DNA of 64,000 bases from Ponticaulis profundi (GCF_042659465.1 NZ_JBHSSW010000066.1:434001-498000), one strand, 5' to 3'. Numbered from the stretch's first letter, positions 26,890 to 35,434 are shown. Numbers and translations are program-made. The notes: generated from the sequence alone by a model not told the origin.

Positions 26890-27041
26890 AACCGGAAGAA
26901 ATTAACAAAACAATCGACCGATATTTATGTGAAATACCAATTTCGTATCATTCTTTTCGGTATTGACGTTGCGATTTTTTTCCAGAAACGCTACCGCCAT
27001 ATTCATACGCGATAATACAAGCAAATAAGAAAGACTGTCGG

Positions 27042-27290
27042 ATGTCGTCGGAAAAAAAACAGAATCTGCAAGACACATTCCTGAACGCAGTTCGGAAATC
27101 GCGCACCCCTTTGACGATCTTCCTCGTCAACGGTGTGAAGCTTCAGGGCGTTGTGACCTGGTTCGATAACTTTTGTGTTCTTCTTCGTGGTGACGGTCGT
27201 CCACCACAACTCGTCTACAAACATGCCATCTCAACAATTATGCCAATGCAACCGGTACAATTGTTCGAAGGTGATGACTCGGACGATTAA
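27042..27290 (+). CDS. hfq: RNA chaperone Hfq
   Basis: Sm-fold hexameric RNA chaperone for small-RNA regulation. 82 residues: QNLQDTFLNAVRKSRTPLTIFL, Sm1 VNGVKLQGVVTWFDNFCVLLR, Sm2 YKHAISTIMP, and an acidic tip (EGDDSDD). The loop between the Sm motifs reads GDGRPPQLV, slightly different from the usual alphaproteobacterial form. The 152-bp leader is AT-rich with an AATACC/GGTATT inverted repeat but I find no convincing promoter. Six bases separate it from hflX. Confidence 0.98.
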   Translation: MSSEKKQNLQDTFLNAVRKSRTPLTIFLVNGVKLQGVVTWFDNFCVLLRGDGRPPQLVYKHAISTIMPMQPVQLFEGDDSDD

Positions 27291-27296
27291 ACTGAT

Positions 27297-28646
27297 TTGA
27301 TACCAGTCTCAGACGGTCAAGACGAACGCATTGTCGCCGCGGCGGTCATACCGGTTACACCGGGGAGTGTGCCGCTTCAGCAACAACGCTCAGCCGAAAC
27401 ACAAGGCCTCATTGAGGCTCTTGATTGCGATTGTGCGTTCGTTGACATCCTGAATATTCGAAAACCGACACCCTCGCATCTGTTCGGAAGCGGGCAATTA
27501 CAAGCAATTGGTGAGAATCTGGAAGCGCATGATTGCCAGCTTCTGGTGGTCGATGGAACGCTCTCTCCAATTCAGCAGCGAAATCTCGAGCGCTCACTTG
27601 GCTGCAAGGTCATTGATCGCACAGGACTGATCCTTGAGATCTTCGGCCTGAGAGCTCGCACCAAAGCCGGTCGTCTGCAGGTCGAAACAGCCCGGCTCTC
27701 CTATGAGCGCTCACGACTCGTACGCACCTGGACCCACCTGGAACGTCAGCGTGGTGGTCGTGGCTTTATCTCGGGACCCGGCGAGACCCAGATTGAAGCT
27801 GACCGGAGGATGATTGACTCAGCTCTGCTTCGTCTGAAAAAGCAGCTCTCAGATGTTGAGAAGACACGGCGTCTTCACCGTTCAGGCCGCAAGTCCCGAG
27901 AACTTCCCATTGTCGCGCTTGTCGGATACACAAACGCAGGAAAATCGACACTCTTCAACGCTCTATCTGGCGCGGATGTCTTCGCCAAGGACATGCCGTT
28001 CGCAACCCTCGACCCCACAATTCGTCAAATCGAGCTAGAGCGACACAAGCGTGTTGCACTCGTTGATACAGTCGGTTTCATTACGGATCTCCCGACCCAT
28101 CTGATCGAGTCATTCAAGGCAACTTTGGAAGAGTCCATGGATGCAGATCTCATTCTGCACGTGCATGATGTTTCTTCACCAGACATGGAAGAACAGTCGG
28201 AAGACGTTCTCGATATTCTGGAAGACCTGGAAGACATCACCGGGAAACCATGTCCGCCCGTTATCGATATCTGGAACAAGGCTGACCGATTGGGCACCGA
28301 AGAGAAGTCCTATTATCTCGCCCACTTTGACAGCCTGCGACCAGATGAAAACAATTACCTTGTGTCAGCAATGACCGGTGACGGCCTCGAAGCCGTCCGG
28401 AAAGCAATATTGCAGCACGTTTTTGAATTCAGTCAGACCTGCGATGTCACGCTGGGGACAGAGCAGGGTGCTGCACTCGCCTGGCTTTATCGCAATGCAA
28501 TTGTCCTATCCCGTACAGAGGAGAATGACGGAAATACAGTTCGGTTGTCCGTTGAGATTTCGAAAGATGAACTCAATCGCTTCCGGAAAGACTATGCCGA
28601 GCAAATCGATAAGCAGATTCAAATTCGAACAGAGAACGTCAACTAG
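27297..28646 (+). CDS. hflX: ribosome-associated GTPase HflX
   Basis: GTPase that splits stalled ribosomes. N-terminal HflX domain (SHLFGSGQLQAIG, RTGLILEIFGLRARTKAGRLQVE, RGGRGFISGPGETQIE) followed by the G domain: G1 GYTNAGKSTLF, G3 DTVGFI, G4 NKAD. 449 residues. Start is a TTG at 27297, six bases after hfq. Ends with a 4-bp overlap of stop codons with the convergent mazG. Confidence 0.95.
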   Translation: MIPVSDGQDERIVAAAVIPVTPGSVPLQQQRSAETQGLIEALDCDCAFVDILNIRKPTPSHLFGSGQLQAIGENLEAHDCQLLVVDGTLSPIQQRNLERSLGCKVIDRTGLILEIFGLRARTKAGRLQVETARLSYERSRLVRTWTHLERQRGGRGFISGPGETQIEADRRMIDSALLRLKKQLSDVEKTRRLHRSGRKSRELPIVALVGYTNAGKSTLFNALSGADVFAKDMPFATLDPTIRQIELERHKRVALVDTVGFITDLPTHLIESFKATLEESMDADLILHVHDVSSPDMEEQSEDVLDILEDLEDITGKPCPPVIDIWNKADRLGTEEKSYYLAHFDSLRPDENNYLVSAMTGDGLEAVRKAILQHVFEFSQTCDVTLGTEQGAALAWLYRNAIVLSRTEENDGNTVRLSVEISKDELNRFRKDYAEQIDKQIQIRTENVN

Positions 28647-29461
28647 CTGCGTTCTTCTGCTTTGACAGCTTGCCAAAGCGCTTCCTGTTCATCCAGCGAA
28701 AGCTCGGCAAACGAAGTCTCAGCGGCACTCGCGAGCGCTTCCATCGCTGTAAAACGCCGATAGAATTTCGCATTCGCCGATTTAAGAACCTCTTCGGCAT
28801 CCCCACCAAGTTTTCTGACGAGGTTTACGCACACGAAGAGCAAATCACCCAACTCTTCCTCAACCTCTTTTTTTCCTTTATTTTCAATAGCTTCCTTGAC
28901 TTCCTCGAGCTCTTCGTGTATCTTTTCGATAATTGGAGAAGGATTGGGCCAGTCAAAACCCACGCGCGCAGCTCGCTTTTGAAGTTTTTGAGCACGCATG
29001 AGGGCGGGAAGGGCATTGGCGACACCCGACAAAGCACTCAGCTTTTCATCGCTACTCTGCTTTTCACGCTCCGCCTGTTTAATTTCTTCCCACGCAACCG
29101 TCTGTTCAGTCGCATTTCGTTGCTCAGCCTCACCAAAGACGTGCGGATGTCGCGCCACCATCTTGTCTGAGATTGCTTGAGCAACATCGTCAAAATTGAA
29201 GACGCCTTTCTCCTCAGCCATCTGACTATGGAAGACAACTTGAAACAGCAGGTCACCAAGTTCTCCGCGAAGGTCTGTCAGATCGTTGCGTTCAATCGCA
29301 TCCGCAACTTCATATGCTTCTTCGATTGTGTAGGGCGCTATAGTCGAGAAATCCTGCTCGAGATCCCAAGGGCATCCGCCTTTCGGATCGCGCAGGCGCG
29401 CCATGATGTTACGAAGCCGGTCAATCTCTGCTTCTTCCTTCTGCAACGATCTATCAGACAT
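28643..29461 (-). CDS. mazG: nucleoside triphosphate pyrophosphohydrolase MazG
   Basis: House-cleaning NTP pyrophosphatase with two MazG repeats: residues ~28-110 (GGCPWDLEQDFSTIAPYTIEEAYEVADAIE, GDLLFQVVFHSQMA) and ~165-245 (GFDWPNPSPIIEKIHEELEEVKEAIE, EELGDLLFVCVNLVRKLG). 272 residues. A strong AGGAGG (29468-29473) sits 6 nt before the ATG. Between this site and the upstream MBL gene lies the dif-like sequence. Same strand as the tatD-MBL genes. Confidence 0.95.
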   Translation of the reverse strand: MSDRSLQKEEAEIDRLRNIMARLRDPKGGCPWDLEQDFSTIAPYTIEEAYEVADAIERNDLTDLRGELGDLLFQVVFHSQMAEEKGVFNFDDVAQAISDKMVARHPHVFGEAEQRNATEQTVAWEEIKQAEREKQSSDEKLSALSGVANALPALMRAQKLQKRAARVGFDWPNPSPIIEKIHEELEEVKEAIENKGKKEVEEELGDLLFVCVNLVRKLGGDAEEVLKSANAKFYRRFTAMEALASAAETSFAELSLDEQEALWQAVKAEERS

Positions 29462-29484
29462 CAGAAGCCTCCTCGTATTTCCAT

Positions 29485-29512
29485 TTGTCGCATAATCTAT
29501 ATTATGGGAAAA
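29485..29512 (+). other. dif: dif-like XerC/XerD recombination site
   Basis: 28 bp with exact dif architecture: an 11-bp XerC arm TTGTCGCATAA (29485-29495), a 6-bp central region TCTATA (29496-29501) and an 11-bp XerD arm TTATGGGAAAA (29502-29512). Compared with E. coli dif it matches 20 of 28 positions, including the CGCATAA...TTATG core, with CATAAT/ATTATG as inverted repeats. It fills the space between the MBL-gene stop (29513) and the mazG ribosome site. Expected role: resolution of chromosome dimers at the replication terminus by XerCD with FtsK. Confidence 0.85.
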
Positions 29513-30319
29513 CTATACATCCAAAACCATGGCGTCATAGGCCGGCTCAACATGAGCTGGCAACTCTGACCGCAACCTATCATAATCCAGGTCGATATGC
29601 AGATTTGTCAGAACCGCCCGCTTCGGCTGAATCCGCTCTATCCAGCTGAGAACACGCTCCAGATGAGCATGCGTAGGGTGCGGCTCATAGCGAAGTGTAT
29701 CGACGATAAACAGATCCAGCCCTTCCAGCTGGGCAAGACTTTGCTCCGGCAACTCGACCACGTCATTACAGTAAGCGATGTTGTTCATGCGAAACCCCAA
29801 GCTTCGCATGCTACCGTGGTCCTGATCGAGCGGCAGGACTGAAACGGCACCACCGCGCAATCCCTTCGCCTCGAATAACTTATAGGGATGTATATGCGGC
29901 TTTGCGTCCAAAATCGGCGGATAAGGCGAACCTGAAGGTCGCTGGAAGCAGTAAGAAAATCTATCGCACAGCTCTTCCATCGTGCGCTTCGATCCGTAGA
30001 TGGGCATTTGCGCGCGCTGGAGATACGCCAGGACCCGAAGGTCATCGATACCATGACACTGGTCTGCGTGCGTGTGCGTATAGAGAACGCAATCGACCAG
30101 ACTGATCTCACTCCGGATCAGCTGCTCTCGAAGTTCCGGAGCCGTGTCGATCAACATATGGATGGGCTGATCACTATCTCGATTCATCTCGAGATAGATC
30201 CCGCAGCGGGACCGGCGATTCTTTCCATTGAGAGGATCACAAGCTCCCCATTCGTTTCCGATCCTTGGAACGCCGCCAGATGACCCACAGCCCAGTATGA
30301 TGACGCGGTTATTGCTCAT
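29513..30319 (-). CDS. MBL-fold metallo-hydrolase, PhnP-like
   Basis: Metallo-beta-lactamase-fold hydrolase of 268 residues. N-terminal ILGCGSSGGVPRIGNEWGACDP, metal motif YTHTHADQCHGIDD (HxHxDQ, a variant of HxHxDH seen in PhnP-like proteins), later YCNDVVELPEQ and a C-terminal HLERVLSWIERIQPKRAVLTNLHIDLDYD split here as NLHIDLDYD. Homologs include phosphoribosyl cyclic phosphodiesterase PhnP, but no phn genes are nearby, so the substrate is unknown. Start overlaps the tatD stop by 4 bp; tatD-MBL pairing is common in alphaproteobacteria. Confidence 0.85.
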   Translation of the reverse strand: MSNNRVIILGCGSSGGVPRIGNEWGACDPLNGKNRRSRCGIYLEMNRDSDQPIHMLIDTAPELREQLIRSEISLVDCVLYTHTHADQCHGIDDLRVLAYLQRAQMPIYGSKRTMEELCDRFSYCFQRPSGSPYPPILDAKPHIHPYKLFEAKGLRGGAVSVLPLDQDHGSMRSLGFRMNNIAYCNDVVELPEQSLAQLEGLDLFIVDTLRYEPHPTHAHLERVLSWIERIQPKRAVLTNLHIDLDYDRLRSELPAHVEPAYDAMVLDV

Positions 30320-31101
30320 ACGGATGCACGCTCGATCCGCTGAAACAGTCGCATTGCATTCTCTGTCGTTCGGTTGGCAATCACCTCGTAAGATGTCTCT
30401 TCCATATCAGCCAAATATTGGCAGACATGGACGAGGAATGCCGGCTCGTTACGACGCCCACGCATGGGCACTGGAGCGAGATACGGACAATCCGTCTCCA
30501 GAATAACCCGATCCTTCGGAAACAACTTCAAGACATCGCGTACGTCATGCGCATTTTTGAATGTTGCGATCCCGGAAACAGAGAAATAAGCATCCAGGTC
30601 TATCGCCCGACGTGCGAGCTCCTCACCGCTTGTGTAGCAGTGCATCAGGATGGGAAACGGCTGCTCGGCATATGCCGCCTCCAGCATATCACCCGTTTCC
30701 TGATCGGCGTCACGCGTGTGAACAATCAAGGGCAATCCAGACCTCTGACACGCTTCAATATGTGCCTGAAAAACACGCTTCTGATCGTCGGCCGGACTAT
30801 ATCCATAGTGAAAATCCAAGCCAGTTTCACCGATGCCAACAACATCTTCAGGTTCGCTGAGTTCGAGTAACAGCTCGGCAGTTACAAAACCATGATCTTT
30901 CGCATAATGCGGATGGGAACCGACCGAACGCCACATATTGTTCTCAGCGCGTACGATCTCAGCGATCCGATCGACATTTTCAATCTTGTCGCAAATGGCG
31001 AGCATCCGGGTTACTGACGCTTCGCGAGCACGCGCGAGAACGTCCTGAAGATCCTGTTCGTATGGTTCGCCGTGAAGATTTACGTGGGTATCAAACAGCA
31101 T
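30316..31101 (-). CDS. tatD: TatD-family metal-dependent hydrolase
   Basis: TIM-barrel amidohydrolase/DNase family, 261 residues. Conserved VGIGETGLDFHYG, HTRDADQETGDML, LMHCYTSG and ILETDCPYLAPVP. The first metal motif reads DTHVNLHGE rather than DSHCHLD, a variant shared with E. coli TatD-type members. It begins 11 bp inside the holB end and overlaps the MBL gene, so the run dacC-tmk-holB-tatD-MBL is one tight transcription unit. Likely 3'-5' DNase or repair role by family. Confidence 0.92.
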   Translation of the reverse strand: MLFDTHVNLHGEPYEQDLQDVLARAREASVTRMLAICDKIENVDRIAEIVRAENNMWRSVGSHPHYAKDHGFVTAELLLELSEPEDVVGIGETGLDFHYGYSPADDQKRVFQAHIEACQRSGLPLIVHTRDADQETGDMLEAAYAEQPFPILMHCYTSGEELARRAIDLDAYFSVSGIATFKNAHDVRDVLKLFPKDRVILETDCPYLAPVPMRGRRNEPAFLVHVCQYLADMEETSYEVIANRTTENAMRLFQRIERASV

Positions 31102-32071
31102 TCTGAATCTCGTATTCTCTGGCCAATGCCTGAAACTTGCTGAGGCACATCGCAGATCGCTCCGTGAGATCGAGTTTCAACTGATTTGCTCGCCCTGTCG
31201 CCAAAAGGGTTTCTTGCCAAGCCACCGATATTTTCTTTTTCAGGCTAACATCGAGATCTTCTTCCAGCCGCGCCAGGCACCACTGTTCAAGATACTGCAT
31301 GGCAATCAAGTTCAGACTTTCTGATTGAGCCATCAGACTCAATAATCGGTTCGTAATGAGCGGACTTGGATTAGGCCAGGCGCGTTCACAAAAGTCTCCC
31401 AGCGTTTCCAGTAAAAGATCGCAGTCATTTTCAAGAAACGTTTTGGCCTGTCCGGGCGATCCGGCCGACAATCTCAACAATTCCTGCGACGGCTCGGTAT
31501 CTGCAAAATCAGAGGTCGCGATCGCGGATCTGAGCGCGTCATCATCCAGACGATGAAAAAGTAATCTCTGACATCTGGATCGAATGGTCGGCAACAGTGC
31601 GGACTTCCCATGATAGATGAGAAAAAGGACCGTGTCCTTCGGAGGCTCCTCCAACGTCTTCAGAAGTGCGTTGGATCCACTCGGGTTCATTTCATCAAGC
31701 GAGTCAATAATGGCAACGCGACGTCCGCCCAAAGCTGGTTTGAGCGTAAAAAACTGTAGAAGTTTTCGTAGATCATCGACGGGTATGTCCTGCCTAGGGC
31801 GTCCCGTTTCTGACTCTGTTTTTTCCAGCAATCTGAAATCCGGGTGACTGCCTGCCGACATCAGATCTGTCACACGTCCTTTCTTCACTTGAAAGGAAGA
31901 TCCCGAGCCGCGTTCTGCTCCTAACAGCAGCGCGGCAAGATTTCGCGCGAGCAGACCTTTTCCAATTCCCTTTGGTCCGTGAAACAGCCAGGCATGATGA
32001 AAACGGCGTGATGACATCGCCCGGAGAAAAGACTCGATGTTCTTCTCATGACCTACGACAGGACCAAACAT
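31091..32071 (-). CDS. holB: DNA polymerase III subunit delta'
   Basis: Clamp-loader subunit. P-loop-like GPKGIGKGLLARNLA, SHPDFRLLEK, IDSLDEMNPSGSNALLKTLEEPP and the SRC motif TIRSRCQRL are all present. The Cys zinc module of E. coli delta' between P-loop and SHPD is absent here. The ATG at 32071 overlaps the tmk stop (TGATG); a TTG one codon earlier is less likely. 326 residues. The tmk-holB pair is widely conserved. Confidence 0.93.
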   Translation of the reverse strand: MFGPVVGHEKNIESFLRAMSSRRFHHAWLFHGPKGIGKGLLARNLAALLLGAERGSGSSFQVKKGRVTDLMSAGSHPDFRLLEKTESETGRPRQDIPVDDLRKLLQFFTLKPALGGRRVAIIDSLDEMNPSGSNALLKTLEEPPKDTVLFLIYHGKSALLPTIRSRCQRLLFHRLDDDALRSAIATSDFADTEPSQELLRLSAGSPGQAKTFLENDCDLLLETLGDFCERAWPNPSPLITNRLLSLMAQSESLNLIAMQYLEQWCLARLEEDLDVSLKKKISVAWQETLLATGRANQLKLDLTERSAMCLSKFQALAREYEIQNAV

Positions 32072-32724
32072 CAATTTAGCACCGCAGTGGATTTATGCGT
32101 CGCAAGCTTCTTCTCGATGAAAGCGATGGCTGATTTCAGGACTTCAGACGGACTTTCTTCGGCGTTGATGACCGAAATTCGCGATGGGAATTGATCCGCG
32201 ACCTTCAGAAACCGCTTCCGAACCGCATCATGGAATGCGAGACCACGAACTTCGAAGCGGTCTTTTGCTCCATCGCGCGCAACCCGACGCGTAAGCAATT
32301 TTTCCGGATCGCCATCAAGTAACAAAGTGATATCCGGACGGAGACCGTGGGTGGAAAACTCGATGATGCTTTCAAGTTTTTGGGAATCTATTGCATGCCC
32401 CTGATACGCACGCGTCGAATCCGCAAACCGGTCGCACACGACATGCCGACCTTCTTTCAGAGCCGGCAAAACCGTATGCGCGACATGATCACTGCGCGCA
32501 GCCGAGATGATGAGTGCCTCTGTTTCGACCGTCATGTCATTCTCGGCATCAAATTCCGACAGAAGAACATTTCTCAACGCCTCAGCACGCGCAGAACCAC
32601 CCGGCTCTCGCGTGAATAGCACCGGCACTCCGGTATCAGAAAAATAATGTCGAAGGCCGCTTATGAGCGTTGTTTTCCCAACGCCTTCGCCGCCTTCTAT
32701 CGTGATGAACAGTCCCGGACTCAT
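32071..32724 (-). CDS. tmk: thymidylate kinase
   Basis: Phosphorylates dTMP to dTDP. P-loop IEGGEGVGKTTLI, TREPGGSARAE, VVCDRFADSTRAYQG (DRF) and LLDGDPEKLLTRR. 217 residues, normal size. The start overlaps the dacC stop by 4 bp and its stop overlaps the holB start, indicating translational coupling through the operon. Confidence 0.96.
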   Translation of the reverse strand: MSPGLFITIEGGEGVGKTTLISGLRHYFSDTGVPVLFTREPGGSARAEALRNVLLSEFDAENDMTVETEALIISAARSDHVAHTVLPALKEGRHVVCDRFADSTRAYQGHAIDSQKLESIIEFSTHGLRPDITLLLDGDPEKLLTRRVARDGAKDRFEVRGLAFHDAVRKRFLKVADQFPSRISVINAEESPSEVLKSAIAFIEKKLATHKSTAVLN

Positions 32725-33896
32725 TCCGCTTCAGTGACAGGTTCACTGGTGGCGACACCTGTATCGAACAAGCCAGCGAATCCCTCAAAAGCTCGCCCAA
32801 GAAGGCCAATCTTGGAGACTTTCTCCTTGGCAACGACAGGGTACTCTTCGCTCAGGCCATTCGCCCCCGAAATGACCAGCGTGCCGATCTTCTGGCCTTC
32901 TTCAATTGGCGCTGTGACGGCCGTCGCAAGAACGATTTTGGCGCTCATGTCACGTCGCTCTGAAGACTCAATGCCGATCGCGATGTCATCGGTCACGACA
33001 GCCTCTACTGTGTCCTGCTTGCCGAGCCACACGGGAATTGTGCCGACTGTTTCGCCAGCTTCAAACGGTGCGACGACCTCGAACTGTCGAAATGCCGCGC
33101 GCATCATACGCTCAGCGCTTGCAGCGCGTGCCGAAATGCTGTCGAGCCCGTTTATGACGACAATCCGGCGCTCATCGCCTTCAGTTGCAGATGCAACGAG
33201 ACCATATCCAGAGACAGATAGGTGTCCGGTTTTGAGCCCATCCACACCGGAAATCTTTCCGAGAATAGGGTTACGGTTAGGCTGGCTGATGCCATTCCAC
33301 TCAAAGGATGGTAGCGCGTATAACCCGTAATACTCCGGATGCGTCTCAATACTGAGCTTCGCGAGCATAGCAAGGTCTGCTGCGCTGATCTCATGCCCTT
33401 CTTCATCGAGACCGGTTGCATTTTTGAAACTGGCCGTTTTCAGCCCCATTTCCTGTGCAATCGCTGTCATTTCCTTCGCGAAAGCTTCTTCCGTACCCGA
33501 AATGCCTTCGGCAAGCACGATACAGGCATCGTTGCCTGAAAGAACGATCACACCGGTCAACAAATCCATTACGCTGACCGACTCACCAATCGAAAGCCCC
33601 ATAGTGGATCCACCAGACGCCCAGCCACCTTTTTCCCATGCGTTCTGGCTGACGGTGAACTTGGCTTCAGGGGACAATGTTCCTTTCTGAAGCATATCGA
33701 AGACCACATATGACGTCATAATCTTCGTCATAGAGGCCGGAATCATCGGCTCCTCCGCATTCTTCGCGTAAAGCGGAATGCCGGTCTCATAGTCGAGAAT
33801 AAAAGCCTGCTTTGCAGGCGTTTCGAAAGCGAAAGCAGGTGATACCGCAAGGGCGGCAAGACAGCTCAAAACGGAAAGTCGGCGAATCCAGATCAT
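32721..33896 (-). CDS. D-alanyl-D-alanine carboxypeptidase (PBP5/DacC type)
   Basis: Periplasmic low-molecular-mass penicillin-binding protein trimming peptidoglycan pentapeptides. Signal peptide at residues 1-23 (cleavage near AFAFE), catalytic SxxK in PASMTKIMT, SGN in LSGNDACIV and KTG in DGLKTGHLS. A C-terminal PBP5 beta domain follows (~275-370, TIPVWLGKQDTVEAV). 391 residues. Starts only 15 bp after a strong terminator-like hairpin behind rlpA, so its promoter or read-through control must lie there. Confidence 0.94.
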   Translation of the reverse strand: MIWIRRLSVLSCLAALAVSPAFAFETPAKQAFILDYETGIPLYAKNAEEPMIPASMTKIMTSYVVFDMLQKGTLSPEAKFTVSQNAWEKGGWASGGSTMGLSIGESVSVMDLLTGVIVLSGNDACIVLAEGISGTEEAFAKEMTAIAQEMGLKTASFKNATGLDEEGHEISAADLAMLAKLSIETHPEYYGLYALPSFEWNGISQPNRNPILGKISGVDGLKTGHLSVSGYGLVASATEGDERRIVVINGLDSISARAASAERMMRAAFRQFEVVAPFEAGETVGTIPVWLGKQDTVEAVVTDDIAIGIESSERRDMSAKIVLATAVTAPIEEGQKIGTLVISGANGLSEEYPVVAKEKVSKIGLLGRAFEGFAGLFDTGVATSEPVTEAE

Positions 33897-33911
33897 GTCA
33901 CTTTTTCACAC

Positions 33912-33941
33912 AAAAACGGTGCGCCCGAAAGAGGCGCACCG
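33912..33941 (-). terminator. intrinsic terminator after rlpA
   Basis: On the minus strand CGGTGCGCC (33941-33933) pairs perfectly with GGCGCACCG (33925-33917) around a 7-nt loop and is followed at once by TTTTT (33916-33912). It lies about 80 bp after the rlpA stop and 15 bp before the dacC ATG, on the same strand. Confidence 0.85.
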
Positions 33942-34021
33942 CATAACAGAAAGTGAAATATAGGCATCATTGCGGCGATCAAGTCACCTCATGAATAAGC
34001 CGAGCAAAGGTCCCAGACGGA

Positions 34022-35017
34022 TCAGGTCTGCGGGTTACGAACCACGAGACCTTTATAACCATTCCGAGCCATCTGGCTCTGAATGTTGCTTGCATCAGTT
34101 TTCGTAAGGAATGGTCCCACGACAACACGGTATCGGCGCGCACCGTTCACATCTGCAAATACAATATCGGCTCCACCAGAGTACGCCGAAACTTCGCGAA
34201 GGAAGCTTTCCGCGTTCGAGCGTTCAGCGAAAGAACCAAGTTGCACAAAATGCGATTCGGCCGTCGGAGCCGCAGCGATTTTGGTGACAGGAGCGTCCTG
34301 ATAGCCTTCATCGATCGGACCCACAAAATCCACACGAACGCGGGCACTGCCATTATTGATCATGCCGAGCTTGGTCGCAGCGGCCTTTGATACATCGATA
34401 ATGCGTCCTTTTTTGAATGGACCACGATCATTCAACCGAACCACGATGTTTCGGCCATTCTCCAAATTCGTGACGCGCACAAGACTTGGAAGCGGCAGGG
34501 TTGGATGCGCTGCGGTCAGCGCGTTCATGTCGAAGCGCTCACCGATTGCGGTGATACCACCATCAAAGCCAGGGCCATACCAGGATGCCGTGCCGATCTC
34601 GCTGTAGAATGGATCAACCTTTGGCGTATATCGCTTTCCATTGATCGTATATGGTTTACCGACTTTCTTGTAGGACGCCTCATCGAAAGGATCTTTTCTC
34701 GACGTGGGTAGAGCTGCGGACGAAAGCGACGCCATCTGCACAACACCATCATTCAGATCGATCGTGGTCGCAGCACCACCATCTCGCGGGCGAACTGGCT
34801 CGTCTGGATAGAAGAACCGATCATCATTTCTTGAACGGGATGTTTCTGAATAGAATTGAGCTTTATCGCCAACGCGCATGGAAGTCTCATAGGCGTTGCC
34901 GGCTTTAAAGCCGTTTGATCGTTCGAGTGTACCGGCATGGGCGGCAGAAGCCGTCATTAATCCGGCAATTGAATACACTAGGGCCTTTCTCAGAGGCCAC
35001 TTTGGGCTCCGTTGCAT
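34022..35017 (-). CDS. rlpA: RlpA-family septal lytic transglycosylase with SPOR domain
   Basis: 331-residue secreted protein: signal peptide (residues 1-~28, ending SAAHA), a proline-poor linker, a double-psi beta-barrel RlpA domain (~138-230, GTASWYGPGFDGG, ERFDMNALTAAHPTLPLPS, VVRLNDRGPF), and a C-terminal SPOR domain (~252-328, HFVQLGSFAERSNAESFL, YRVVVGPF) that binds denuded septal glycan. No lipobox Cys is evident, so it may be soluble periplasmic. Forms a cell-envelope pair with dacC downstream. A CtrA-like box lies 230 bp upstream. Confidence 0.92.
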   Translation of the reverse strand: MQRSPKWPLRKALVYSIAGLMTASAAHAGTLERSNGFKAGNAYETSMRVGDKAQFYSETSRSRNDDRFFYPDEPVRPRDGGAATTIDLNDGVVQMASLSSAALPTSRKDPFDEASYKKVGKPYTINGKRYTPKVDPFYSEIGTASWYGPGFDGGITAIGERFDMNALTAAHPTLPLPSLVRVTNLENGRNIVVRLNDRGPFKKGRIIDVSKAAATKLGMINNGSARVRVDFVGPIDEGYQDAPVTKIAAAPTAESHFVQLGSFAERSNAESFLREVSAYSGGADIVFADVNGARRYRVVVGPFLTKTDASNIQSQMARNGYKGLVVRNPQT

Positions 35018-35346
35018 TCTGGTCTTCCCTTTTTCACCATCTGGACGCCCCTCACCTTTTGGTTTGGAGCAGCCGGTCTCTTTTTTGTTCGCCGACTTAT
35101 GTTCGCAGATTACGCGGTGACGTTTCCCGAACGGTTAATTTAAACCGATGCATTTTTTAAGTATTTGATATGTGCCATACTTCGGATGAATGTATGGTAA
35201 ACATTGTTAACCACAGATTTGCACTTCGTGCGGCGGTTTTCACAGTTAAATTTTCCTTAAATCGCAGTCTTTCGATATCTTCCAAAAAAAATTGCATTTT
35301 CGTCTTGCCAAACGACGAATTCCCGTCCATTTCGGGCTCCCTGACT
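35018..35346 (+). other. 329-bp intergenic region between rlpA and tRNA-Ser
   Basis: AT-rich divergent region that must hold the rlpA promoter (minus) and the tRNA-Ser promoter (plus). I see an inverted repeat CGGTT/AACCG at about 35132-35146, several TTAA elements, and one perfect TTAA-N7-TTAA box at 35246. No open frame with coding character was found; no clear -35/-10 pair with proper spacing could be assigned. Confidence 0.5.
35246..35260 (+). promoter_or_regulatory. candidate CtrA binding box
   Basis: TTAA (35246-35249) and TTAA (35257-35260) with exactly 7 bp between, the CtrA consensus of Caulobacter-like bacteria. It lies 229 bp upstream of the divisome-associated rlpA and 86 bp before the tRNA-Ser gene. 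An eight-base match is expected by chance about once in a window this size, so support is modest. Confidence 0.35.
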
Positions 35347-35434
35347 GGATGAGTGGCAGAGTGGTCGATTGCGGCGGTCTTGAAAACCGTTGAACCGAGA
35401 GGTTCCGGGGGTTCGAATCCCTCCTCATCCGCCA
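35347..35434 (+). tRNA. tRNA-Ser (anticodon TGA)
   Basis: Full class II tRNA: acceptor GGATGAG (35347-35353) pairs with CTCATCC (35424-35430), discriminator G, encoded CCA (35432-35434). Anticodon stem GCGGT/ACCGT encloses loop CTTGAAA with anticodon TGA (reads UCA). A long variable arm and the T loop GTTCGAATC are present. Confidence 0.97.

Noticed and set aside
26890..27041. hfq promoter from TTGACG and GCTACC elements
   Set aside because: Spacing of about 20 bp does not fit either the sigma-70 or the Caulobacter-type consensus.
35165..35198. promoter TTGATA / TATGGT upstream of tRNA-Ser
   Set aside because: The 22-bp spacer is too long to be credible.
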